From assembly GCA_035515515.1 (NCBI GenBank), contig DATJBC010000198.1:1-29506 (forward strand): 29,506 bases of DNA, read 5' to 3'. How positions within the stretch are numbered: position 1 is the stretch's first letter; each line of letters opens with the position of its first letter. Positions 7,630 through 14,506 of this stretch are shown piece after piece. A model generated the notes under the pieces. The model worked only from the letters and a program-made list of their open reading frames with translations, searched no databases and was not told the DNA's origin. The position numbers were made by a program, and so were the translations under genes. The stretch comes from DATJBC01 sp035515515 (GTDB lineage Bacteria > Actinomycetota > Acidimicrobiia > Acidimicrobiales > UBA8190).

Positions 7630-9153
7630 GTGACCGCGCCCACGACCGACGTCGCCCCGGACCAGCTGACCGATCGCGATCTCGGCTGGCTGCGCTATCT
7701 CTACCGCAAGGCCACGACCCCCGACAGTTGGGACCGCGACGGCCACCCGCACGAACACTGGGACACGACGAGCGATCCTCCGATGTTGTGCTGGTATCGC
7801 TTCGACCTCATCGACTCGACATATGCCGTGGCGATGATGGCCGACATCACCCCGGCGTGGCGCGAGGTCTACGGCCGCATCCTCGACGAGCTCGTCTTCC
7901 GGCACACGGGCTGGTGGGCGGCCGAGGACTGGCTGACCCAGATCGGCCACGACCCCAAGCGTTCCGAGTACCCCGACCTGTATCGCCTCCTCATCCCCGA
8001 GCACCTGTGGGGCAACTACGACGTGCCGGGGTGGACCGCCAACGGCATCGAGCCGTGGGGACTGCAGATGGACCCCATCGGCGCCACCGGAAACCTGTTC
8101 TTCAAGGGCTTCTTCCTGGTCATGCTGGGGCTGCACCTTCGCACCACTGGCGACGAGCGGTGGAACCAGCCTTTCGAGATGATCCGGGACGGCGAGAACA
8201 CCTTCACATGGTTCCATTCCGCCATCGCCGAGCACCTCCACGGGCAGTGGACCCAGGCTCCGGCTGGGTGCCACTGCGAGAACACCAAGGTGTGGCCGTT
8301 CTGCCTGGCCGGAGCCGGGCTCGGCCTCAAGCTGCACGACCTCCTGCGTGGCACCGACTACCACGACGTGTTCCGCCGCTGGTGGCGGGAAACCTGCCGG
8401 ACCGGGTACCTCCACCTCGAGGGCGCCGACCTGCCCGAGATGGTGACCCTCTACTACGACCCGATCCTGGACGTGCACCACGAGGTCCCCGTGATGGTGG
8501 GCTGGATCCCGTCCATCTACCTCGCACCCCAGGTTCCTGCCGAGGCCCGTCAGCTGTTCAGAGCCGGGCTCTCGCAGACGGGGATGTGGGAGAACAGGAG
8601 TGCGATCAGCGCCGCCCCCAACCGGTTCTCCGCCCTCAATCTCTGGCTCGCCAAGGAGTGGGCCCTCGATTGGTGCATCGAACCGTTGGCGGCGGCCATC
8701 GACGAGACGTGCGAGCCGACCTGGGACACCAGCCGGGGCGAGTTCACGTGGCGATTCCAGCTCGACGAACCGCACCCGCGGGGCCAGTACAACGGGACGA
8801 TGGCTGCTGCCCAGGTCGCGTCAGAGGGCGCATGGTGGCGGCTGGCGAACGTCGGTCCGGGCGAGCGCTTCAGGGAACCAACGGTTGTCGACGTCGACTT
8901 TCCCGCGGTCGCGCTCAGCCGAGCACGGTGGGACGCCGCCCTCTCGTCGCTGACCGTCACACCCGTGGGCATCGGCTCAGGCGCAGATGCCCGCACGACG
9001 TTCCGGGTCACGACGATCGGTGACCCGTCACAGTGGTCGGCCGAGGGCCCTCTCGCCGACGAGGTCCTGGTACGCATTGTGGGTGAGGACATCGAGGTCG
9101 ACGTGCCCGTACGCGGGGAGCCGGTGGTGTTGCGAGGCCCGCAGCGCCGCTGA
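7630..9153 (+). CDS. Linalool dehydratase/isomerase-like protein
   Basis: A protein of about 507 residues rich in Trp, Tyr and His, with a look of an (alpha/alpha) barrel. Two features recall linalool dehydratase/isomerase (Ldi). One is an Asp-Tyr pair six residues apart in FDLIDSTY (Asp62, Tyr68 counted from ATG 7621), matching the D39/Y45 spacing reported for Ldi. The other is a Cys pair nine apart in CENTKVWPFC (Cys219, Cys228), matching the C171/C180 spacing. The Ldi active-site His (about H129) is not obvious: the comparable NLFFKGFF stretch has Phe. Ldi interconverts linalool, geraniol and myrcene. Homologues with other alcohols or terpenoids as substrates are plausible. No signal peptide is seen, whereas Ldi is periplasmic. 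GTG 7630 is preferred because GGAAGG directly abuts ATG 7621. It follows the broken ligase copy by 177 bases. Confidence 0.6.
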   Translation: MTAPTTDVAPDQLTDRDLGWLRYLYRKATTPDSWDRDGHPHEHWDTTSDPPMLCWYRFDLIDSTYAVAMMADITPAWREVYGRILDELVFRHTGWWAAEDWLTQIGHDPKRSEYPDLYRLLIPEHLWGNYDVPGWTANGIEPWGLQMDPIGATGNLFFKGFFLVMLGLHLRTTGDERWNQPFEMIRDGENTFTWFHSAIAEHLHGQWTQAPAGCHCENTKVWPFCLAGAGLGLKLHDLLRGTDYHDVFRRWWRETCRTGYLHLEGADLPEMVTLYYDPILDVHHEVPVMVGWIPSIYLAPQVPAEARQLFRAGLSQTGMWENRSAISAAPNRFSALNLWLAKEWALDWCIEPLAAAIDETCEPTWDTSRGEFTWRFQLDEPHPRGQYNGTMAAAQVASEGAWWRLANVGPGERFREPTVVDVDFPAVALSRARWDAALSSLTVTPVGIGSGADARTTFRVTTIGDPSQWSAEGPLADEVLVRIVGEDIEVDVPVRGEPVVLRGPQRR

Positions 9154-9167
9154 GAGGGCGCCCGGTC

Positions 9168-9596
9168 CTATCGAAGAAAGGGGCGCACACCGTCGGAGAT
9201 GGCGTCCGCCACCACGGGGCGATCGGGCGGGAAGAGGCGCGCAGGGATTGCATCGGGGGCGAAGAGCCCGACGGCGACGATCTCGTCATCGGGCCGGCGG
9301 CGCAGCTCCCCCTCCGTCGCGCCCTCGAACACGACGCCCACGAACTGCACCTCGGCGTCCCCGGGGTAGCGGTGCCGCTGGGTCGCCGGGTCGCTGTAGA
9401 CGCCGAGGAGCCCGCTGATCCTGGCGGCCGATCCCGTCTCCTCGGTGAACTCCCGGAGCGCGCAGGCCGCCCAGCTCTCGCCCGGCTCCACGTGGCCGCC
9501 CGGCACCGCCCATGCGTCGTCGTGCGCCCGCTTCACGAGCACGAGGCGCCCGGCGCTGTCCCGGGCCACGAGGCCGGCGCACGCCACGACACGCAC
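9168..9596 (-). CDS. Nudix hydrolase
   Basis: The protein contains a complete Nudix box, starting GHVEPGE and continuing through REFTEETG, which fits the consensus Gx5Ex7REUxEExGU that binds the divalent metal and diphosphate. Nudix enzymes hydrolyse nucleoside diphosphates linked to another moiety; the specific substrate cannot be told. The core begins near RVVACAGLVARD, so the start was taken at GTG 9596, giving 142 residues. An ATG at 9713 would add a low-complexity Ser/Pro leader and overlap the upstream gene by 56 bases; neither start has a clear ribosome site. It lies 61 bases downstream of the DinB-like gene on the same strand and stops 14 bases from the convergent Ldi-like gene. Confidence 0.85.
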   Translation of the reverse strand: MRVVACAGLVARDSAGRLVLVKRAHDDAWAVPGGHVEPGESWAACALREFTEETGSAARISGLLGVYSDPATQRHRYPGDAEVQFVGVVFEGATEGELRRRPDDEIVAVGLFAPDAIPARLFPPDRPVVADAISDGVRPFLR

Positions 9597-9657
9597 CCGT
9601 GCATGGTCCCACGAGGAGCCCGTCGGGCTCCCGACGTCCTGCCCGGCTCGGCCGGCC

Positions 9658-10200
9658 TCAGGTGTAGGGGTCGCGCCCGGTGTAGGCGAGGAGCTGCTCC
9701 TGGCGCGTCGCATCAGGCGGCGTGGCCACGGCGGGCTTGAACACGCCCACGCGCTGCTCGTCGGTGAAGCGGCCGTGGATCATCTGGTAGGCGGCGTCGG
9801 CCAGGCCCTCGGGCATGGTCGCGTCCTGCCCCGTCGCCTTGGCGAGGTCCCAGCCGTGGAGGAGCTGGTCGGCGAAGGCGATCCCGAGAGCGGGTCCCGT
9901 CTTGTCGATCACACCGGGCTCACCGAAGGCTCGCAGCAGCTCGGCTCGACCGCGCTCGAAGGCGCCCACCGGGTCCTCGCCGGCCAGGCTGGGCGGGGTG
10001 GGGGCGGGCAGCGAGACGTCCTCACCGCGCGCCGCGCCGATGAAGTAGCGCTGCGTGTCGAGCATGTGGTCCAGGAGCGCCCGCACGTCCCACTGGTCGC
10101 AGGGCGTGGGACGGTCCATCTGGCCCACCGCCCCCCGCACCGTGGCCAGGGTCCAGGAACTGACACGCTCGTAGAGGTCCAACAGGTCGGGCATCTCCAT
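9658..10200 (-). CDS. MDMPI/DinB-like metal-binding protein (TIGR03086-type)
   Basis: A 180-residue helical protein of the actinobacterial mycothiol-dependent maleylpyruvate-isomerase N-terminal/DinB superfamily. Visible signatures are the early CDQWDVRALLDHML (34-47, His45), the metal-site segment DQLLHGWDLAKATG (111-124, His115 and Asp118) and the ending QEQLLAYTGRDP, which is common in TIGR03086 proteins. Family members bind a divalent metal with three His and some act with mycothiol; most have no known substrate. The start ATG 10200 has GGAGG at a spacing of 7 bases and is followed by a second ATG two codons on. A longer frame reaching 10422 is compositionally unlike protein. The gene is divergent from the thioesterase. 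Confidence 0.8.
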   Translation of the reverse strand: MEMPDLLDLYERVSSWTLATVRGAVGQMDRPTPCDQWDVRALLDHMLDTQRYFIGAARGEDVSLPAPTPPSLAGEDPVGAFERGRAELLRAFGEPGVIDKTGPALGIAFADQLLHGWDLAKATGQDATMPEGLADAAYQMIHGRFTDEQRVGVFKPAVATPPDATRQEQLLAYTGRDPYT

Positions 10201-10326
10201 GGCTCCACCTCCGGGTGCGACGACCTTACCGATACCCCGGGGCCCCGCCGGCATGCCGGAGGCCCGACGCCCGTGGCCCCGTCGGGGGCACGCCGGCGCG
10301 GGGCGGAGGGGCGGCGCGGGCCCCGT

Positions 10327-10332
10327 TATGGT
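10327..10332 (+). promoter_or_regulatory. Candidate -10 element for a leaderless thioesterase transcript
   Basis: TATGGT sits seven bases before ATG 10340, the spacing expected if transcription begins at the A of the start codon. There is no ribosome site in front of that ATG. No -35 match is evident. Confidence 0.4.
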
Positions 10333-10339
10333 GCACGCC

Positions 10340-11230
10340 ATGGACGCCCGGCACTTCCTCGGCCTCGAGGCCACCGACGACCCGTTGCGCTGGCGTCTTC
10401 CCGTGACCCCGGCGGTGTGCACCCCGGGGCGGTTCCTCTACGGCGGCTGCGGCCTGGCGGCCGGCATCGTGGCCCTGGAGGAGGCTTCGGGTCGGCCCAC
10501 GGTGTGGGCCAGCGCCCAGTACCTCGCCTACGCCCCCACCGGCACCGTGCTCGAGTGGGAGGTCGTGCTGGCCGCCTCGGGCCGCAACACCACCCAGGGA
10601 CGGGCCATCGGGCGTCGTGACGACGAGGAGGTGCTCACCGTCAACGCCGCCCTGGGGCGCGCCGAGATCGAGATGTCGGGCACGTGGGTGGAGATGCCCG
10701 ACGTCCCGGACCCCGAGGACTGCCCGGTGCAGCAGATCCCGCCCATGTTCGCCGACACCGTGCTCGTGCGCGTCGAGCACCGACTGGCCTACGGCCGCAT
10801 GATCGGCGACCTCGACGGCACGCCGGGCGAGGCCCGCTCGGCGTTCTGGACGCGCGTCCCGGGGCACCTCGAGCCCTCGGCCGCCACCTTGGCGGTCATC
10901 GGCGACTACGTCTCGGGCGGGGTCTCCCAGCCCCTGGGGGTGCGGACCATGGGCCGCAGCCTCGACAACAGCCTGCGGGTGGCCCGCCTGGTCCCCACGG
11001 AATGGGTCCTGTGCGACATCCACATCCACGCCCTGGCTCACGGCTTCGGCCACGGCATGGCGCACCTGTGGGCCGAGGACGGCACCCTCCTCGGGACGGC
11101 CAGCCAGTCCATCAGCGTGCGCCCCTGGCCCGGTGACGCCGCCGTCCTGGCGGGGGCGGCCCTGTCGGGCGCGACCTCGACGGGGCCGGCGCCGGTGCCG
11201 GGCGGGCGCGGCGACGAAGGAGGACGATGA
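10340..11230 (+). CDS. Acyl-CoA thioesterase-like protein, double hotdog fold
   Basis: A 296-residue protein with the layout of actinobacterial TesB-like/double-hotdog thioesterases. The N-terminal repeat contains CTPGRFLYGGCGLAAGI followed by VWASAQYL, and the second contains GDYVSGG and LDNSLRV, the usual position of the hotdog Asp/Asn region. The ending AHGFGHGMAHLWAEDGTLLGTASQS is typical of the family. Such proteins hydrolyse acyl-CoA to the acid and CoA; chain length is unknown. ATG 10340 is preferred because a -10-like TATGGT lies seven bases upstream; ATG 10328 is a possible alternative four codons earlier. Its stop overlaps the start of the aldo/keto reductase as ATGA, so the two are translationally coupled. 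Confidence 0.78.
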   Translation: MDARHFLGLEATDDPLRWRLPVTPAVCTPGRFLYGGCGLAAGIVALEEASGRPTVWASAQYLAYAPTGTVLEWEVVLAASGRNTTQGRAIGRRDDEEVLTVNAALGRAEIEMSGTWVEMPDVPDPEDCPVQQIPPMFADTVLVRVEHRLAYGRMIGDLDGTPGEARSAFWTRVPGHLEPSAATLAVIGDYVSGGVSQPLGVRTMGRSLDNSLRVARLVPTEWVLCDIHIHALAHGFGHGMAHLWAEDGTLLGTASQSISVRPWPGDAAVLAGAALSGATSTGPAPVPGGRGDEGGR

Positions 11231-12162
11231 GAACCCGTTCGATCGGCTCGCTCGAGGTGTCGGTGGTGGGCCTGGGATGCAACAACTTCGGCGGGCGCCT
11301 CGACGCCGAGCGCACCACCGCGGTGGTGCACGCCGCCCTCGACGCCGGCATCACCTTCTTCGACACCGCCGACGTCTACGGCGGCACCAGGAGCGAGGAG
11401 TTCCTGGGCCGGGCCCTGGCGTCACGGCGGAGCGAGGTCGTCATCGGCACCAAGTTCGGGATGCAGGTGTCGGAGGGGAAGAAGGGTGCCCGCCCCCAGT
11501 ACGTGCGCGCCGCGCTGGCCGACAGCCTGCGCCGCCTGGGCACCGACTACGTCGACCTCTACCAGCTGCACGCGCCCGACCCCGACACGCCCATCGCGGA
11601 GACCCTGGGCGCCCTCGACGAGTGCGTGCGGGCGGGCACCGTGCGCGAGATCGGGTGCTCGAACTTCACCGTCGAGCAGATGCGGGCCGCCGCCGAGGCG
11701 GCGGCCGCGGGCTCCACGGCCCGGTTCGTGAGCGTCCAGAACCACTACAACCTGCTGCACCGCTCCCCCGAGCGCGACGTGCTGCCCGAGTGCGAGCGCA
11801 CCGGCACGGCCTTCGTGCCCTACTTCCCGCTGGCGGCGGGGGCGCTCACCGGCAAGTACCGGCGTGGCGCCCCGCCTCCCGAGGGGGCGCGGCTGGCGGG
11901 CGCGGCCGCCGACCGCAGCCAGGGCCCGTTGTCCGACGCCAACCTCGAGGTGGTGGAGCGGCTCGAGGCGTGGGCCCAGGGCCACGGCCACAGCCCCGTC
12001 GAGCTGGCCGTCGCCTGGATCCTGGCCCATCCCCCCGTGGCCTCGGTCATCGCCGGTGCCACCACCGCCGCCCAGGTGCACGCCAACGTGGCCGCCGCCG
12101 ACTGGGCGCTCGACGCGGCCGCCAAGGCCGAGGTCGACGCCCTGGTCCCCTCCCCCACGTAG
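11227..12162 (+). CDS. Aldo/keto reductase
   Basis: A 311-residue NADPH-dependent oxidoreductase of the (alpha/beta)8-barrel aldo/keto reductase family. The four catalytic residues are in place: Asp46 and Tyr51 in FDTADVYGG, Lys76 in GTKFG and His115 in YQLHAPD. The segments VREIGCSNF and QNHYNLLHR are also family signatures. These enzymes reduce aldehydes or ketones to alcohols. The second half (PYFPLAAGALTGKYRRG, then AVAWILAHPPVASVIAGA) resembles the stress-type AKRs related to YajO or Tas. It overlaps the thioesterase stop by four bases (ATGA), so both are made from one message. A compact hairpin at 12165-12179 follows the stop. Confidence 0.92.
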   Translation: MRTRSIGSLEVSVVGLGCNNFGGRLDAERTTAVVHAALDAGITFFDTADVYGGTRSEEFLGRALASRRSEVVIGTKFGMQVSEGKKGARPQYVRAALADSLRRLGTDYVDLYQLHAPDPDTPIAETLGALDECVRAGTVREIGCSNFTVEQMRAAAEAAAAGSTARFVSVQNHYNLLHRSPERDVLPECERTGTAFVPYFPLAAGALTGKYRRGAPPPEGARLAGAAADRSQGPLSDANLEVVERLEAWAQGHGHSPVELAVAWILAHPPVASVIAGATTAAQVHANVAAADWALDAAAKAEVDALVPSPT

Positions 12163-12164
12163 CG

Positions 12165-12179
12165 GCGCCCGCCGGGCGC
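12165..12179. terminator. Compact GC stem-loop between convergent genes
   Basis: GCGCCC and GGGCGC pair around a GCC loop immediately after the aldo/keto reductase stop and ahead of the convergent DUF2252 stop. It could serve both strands; there is no T-run. Confidence 0.5.
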
Positions 12180-12185
12180 GGGTGC

Positions 12186-13571
12186 TCAGGTGCCCGGCGT
12201 GGCCACGATGCGGCCGTCGCGCGCCGCCCGCACGAGCGCGGCGTGGTCGCGCTCGGTCTGGTCCGCGTAGGACAGCGCGAAGCGGGCCACGGCCTCGTCG
12301 AGCACGGTGCCGCTGCCGGCGTAGCCGGCGATGGAGGCGGCCGCCCCCGACCTCGCATGGGCGCGGGCCAGGGCCCAGCCGCACAGTTCGGCGTAGTCCG
12401 CCAGGTCCCGGGCCTGCAGCCGGCCGGGGTCCACCGAGCCCTTCATGTCGCGCAGCTGGCGCAGGTAGTAGTCGGTGCCGTCGGTCGTCACCCAGCCCAG
12501 GAAGATGTCGCTGGCCGCCTGCATGAGGCGTTGCCCGCCCACCACCCGGCGCCCTCCCGAGCGACGCGCCTGCGTGGCGCCGCGGCGCGCCTGGGCCGCC
12601 ACGCGGGCGTGCGCCCGCAGGCGCGGGACGTGGGGGGCCACCGCCGAGGGACGGGCCTCTTTGACCTGGAGGAAGAGGGGCTCGCGGTCGTCGCTCATGA
12701 ACAGGGTCACGAAGCACCGGGTCCCCACGCTGCCCACCCCCACCACCTTGGCGGCCACGTCCACGAGCTCGAACCGCTCGAGCAGGGCGCGCCGGTCGTC
12801 CTCCAGCGAGGCCCGGTAACGCTCGAGGGTGTCGGCCAGGGCCGCGGCGTGCTCCTCGGTGCCGGCGTGCGTCACCAGCGGCGGGTGGTCGGCGATGCGC
12901 CGCCGGCCCCCGTCCTCGAGCACCGTCAGCGCGGGGAGCGCCGCCCAGGAGGTGCGCTGGCGGGCGGCTGCGAAGCGGTGCTCGACGGCGGCGGGGCGCC
13001 CCACGGCCCGCAGGGCCGCCTTGGCGTCCACCCGCTCGTACCAGACCTCCAGGGTCCCCATGCGGGCGAAGCGGGCCATGTGCCGCCGGTAGGCGCGGGC
13101 GGCGGCGCGCGCCGCACCCCGTTGGCCCACGGCGCGCACCTCCGCCTCGCGGGCCGCCAGCACCACGCTCGTGGCCAGGCGCTTGAGGTCCCATTCCCAG
13201 GGGCCCGGCGTCGTCTCGTCGAAGTCGGTGACGTCGAACAACAGGCGCCGCTCGGGCGAGGCGAAGACCCCGAAGTTGGCCACATGGGCGTCGCCGCACA
13301 GCTGCACGTGCACGCCCACGGTCGGGGTGGACGCCAGGTCGCCGGCCATGACACCCGCCGCTCCCCGCAGGAAGGCGAAGGGCGACTCGAGCATCCGCCC
13401 CCACCGCACGGGGACGAGGGCGGGGATGCGCCCGGCGTTCTCGGCCTCGAGCACCGCCAGCGGGTCGGCGCGGCCGGCGGGAGGCTCCCATTCCCCGTGG
13501 GCCGAGCGGGGCACGACCTTGCGCAGCCGGCGCCCCAGGAGGCGCTCACGGTCCCTGGGGGTCTCGGGCAT
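12186..13571 (-). CDS. DUF2252 family protein
   Basis: A 461-residue protein of the DUF2252 family. Signatures are CGDAHVANFGVFASP (92-106), FDVTDFDET (112-120) and WEWDLKRLATS (126-136), followed by a helical region with an insert rich in Arg. The GDxHxxNF and DFD pattern resembles the catalytic and metal loops of protein-kinase-like/aminoglycoside-phosphotransferase folds, so a kinase-like phosphotransferase role is plausible but not demonstrated. The length is normal for the family. The start is ATG 13571, with a purine-rich GGAGGGAG nine bases upstream. It is downstream of the YceI gene on the same strand; the 87-base gap contains a strong hairpin (13605-13621). Confidence 0.85.
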   Translation of the reverse strand: MPETPRDRERLLGRRLRKVVPRSAHGEWEPPAGRADPLAVLEAENAGRIPALVPVRWGRMLESPFAFLRGAAGVMAGDLASTPTVGVHVQLCGDAHVANFGVFASPERRLLFDVTDFDETTPGPWEWDLKRLATSVVLAAREAEVRAVGQRGAARAAARAYRRHMARFARMGTLEVWYERVDAKAALRAVGRPAAVEHRFAAARQRTSWAALPALTVLEDGGRRRIADHPPLVTHAGTEEHAAALADTLERYRASLEDDRRALLERFELVDVAAKVVGVGSVGTRCFVTLFMSDDREPLFLQVKEARPSAVAPHVPRLRAHARVAAQARRGATQARRSGGRRVVGGQRLMQAASDIFLGWVTTDGTDYYLRQLRDMKGSVDPGRLQARDLADYAELCGWALARAHARSGAAASIAGYAGSGTVLDEAVARFALSYADQTERDHAALVRAARDGRIVATPGT

Positions 13572-13604
13572 CGGGCGGGGCTCCCTCCACCGAGCGTGCC
13601 GGGA

Positions 13605-13621
13605 GCCCCGCGAAGCGGGGC
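13605..13621. terminator. Perfect 7-bp stem with GAA loop between yceI-like and DUF2252 genes
   Basis: GCCCCGC and GCGGGGC pair perfectly around GAA. The centre GCGAAGC is known as an exceptionally stable mini-hairpin. It could end the YceI transcript or structure the DUF2252 leader; no T-run follows on either strand. Confidence 0.5.
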
Positions 13622-13658
13622 GGGGGCACGGCGGTCGCGCCGCGCCCCAGGCTAGTGC

Positions 13659-14288
13659 TCAGGCGGCGCCGCGCTCGGTGCCGGCCTCCTCGGCGCCGGC
13701 TTCCTCCAGGACGGCCTCGACGTTGAGCTCGATGCGGACCTTCTTGCCCACCAGGACGCCGCCCGCCTCGAGCGCCTGGTTGTAGGTGAGGCCCCAGTCC
13801 TCGCGGTCGATCTCGGTCCACGCCGAGAAGGCGACCGCCCGGCTCCCCCAGGGCGTGACGCTGCCCCCTTCGAACGCCGCCTCGAGCACCACGGGCCGGG
13901 TGGTGCCCCGGACGGTGAGGTCGCCCGCCACCTGCCAGTGGCCGTCGCCGGCGTCGGCGACGCCCGTGCTCGTGAAGCGCAGCGTCGGGTGGTGCTCGAC
14001 GTCGAGGAAGTCAGCGCTGCGCAGATGGGCGTCGCGCTGGTCCTGGTTGGTGTCCACGCTGGCGGCGTCGATGGTCACCTCCACCGACGACTCCTCGGGC
14101 ACCTCGGCGACCTGGACGCTGCCGCCGAACTGGGCGAAGCGCCCCCGCACCTTGGTGATCATGAGGTGCCGGGCCACGAACTCGACCGTGGTGTGGGCGG
14201 TGTCGAGCTGGTACGTGCCGGCCACGGGGACCTGCCCACCCCGGTAGGGGCGGGTGGGGGCCGGGACGGCGGCGGGGGTGGTGCTCAT
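13659..14288 (-). CDS. YceI family lipocalin-like protein
   Basis: A 209-residue YceI-domain protein. The domain begins at about residue 23 with AGTYQLDTAHTTVEFVARHLMITKVRGRF and continues through QRDAHLRSADFLDVEHHPTLRF and LTVRGTTRPVVLEAAFEG to FSAWTEIDREDWGLTYN, the standard order. YceI proteins form an antiparallel beta-barrel that holds a polyisoprenoid or amide ligand. Here there is no signal peptide, so it is likely cytoplasmic, unlike periplasmic enterobacterial YceI. The C-terminal 20 residues are Glu/Ala-rich. The start is ATG 14288, with AGGAGGG five bases upstream. A well-formed promoter and several nested palindromes precede it, so expression is probably tightly regulated. It may share a transcript with DUF2252. 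Confidence 0.9.
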   Translation of the reverse strand: MSTTPAAVPAPTRPYRGGQVPVAGTYQLDTAHTTVEFVARHLMITKVRGRFAQFGGSVQVAEVPEESSVEVTIDAASVDTNQDQRDAHLRSADFLDVEHHPTLRFTSTGVADAGDGHWQVAGDLTVRGTTRPVVLEAAFEGGSVTPWGSRAVAFSAWTEIDREDWGLTYNQALEAGGVLVGKKVRIELNVEAVLEEAGAEEAGTERGAA

Positions 14289-14313
14289 GGGACCCTCCTC
14301 AGGTGCTTGTGCT

Positions 14314-14369
14314 CACAAACTTGTGTATACAAGCATTGTACCTGAGGTACTTGCGCTGTCAAGTACTTG
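14314..14369. promoter_or_regulatory. Cluster of inverted repeats overlapping the YceI promoter
   Basis: Several symmetric elements overlap the promoter: CACAA-AC-TTGTG (14314-14325), CTTGT-GTAT-ACAAG (14320-14333), GTACC-TGA-GGTAC (14338-14350) and GTACTTG-N6-CAAGTAC (14347-14366), whose right arm overlaps the 10-bp palindrome CAAGTACTTG (14360-14369). CTTGTATACAAG-like sites are typical of GntR-type operators and AAGTACTT-like sites are seen for MarR-type factors. The regulator itself is not identified. Confidence 0.6.
14335..14362 (-). promoter_or_regulatory. Sigma-70 type promoter of the YceI gene
   Basis: On the minus strand TTGACA (14362-14357) and TACAAT (14340-14335) are separated by 16 bases, close to the consensus -35/-10 pair. 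Transcription would begin near 14328, leaving a leader of about 40 bases that contains the ribosome site. Confidence 0.75.
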
Positions 14370-14506
14370 TCGGGCCCGGGGCCCACCGGTGACCCCGACG
14401 GGTACAGGCGGAGGGGCTGGCGGCCGGATGATGGCCCCGGCCCCAGGGTCAGGCGCCCGGCGCAGGGGCAGGCGTCCGGCGCACGGTCAGGCGCCCCGGC
14501 GCAGGG

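Noticed and set aside
10245..10275. Palindrome CCGGCATGCCGG in the divergent gap of the DinB-like and thioesterase genes as an operator
   Set aside because: Short GC palindromes are expected by chance at this base composition, and no regulator is nearby.
11133..13655. Open frame of about 840 codons on the plus strand
   Set aside because: It crosses the aldo/keto reductase and DUF2252 genes out of frame and shows only low-complexity residues.
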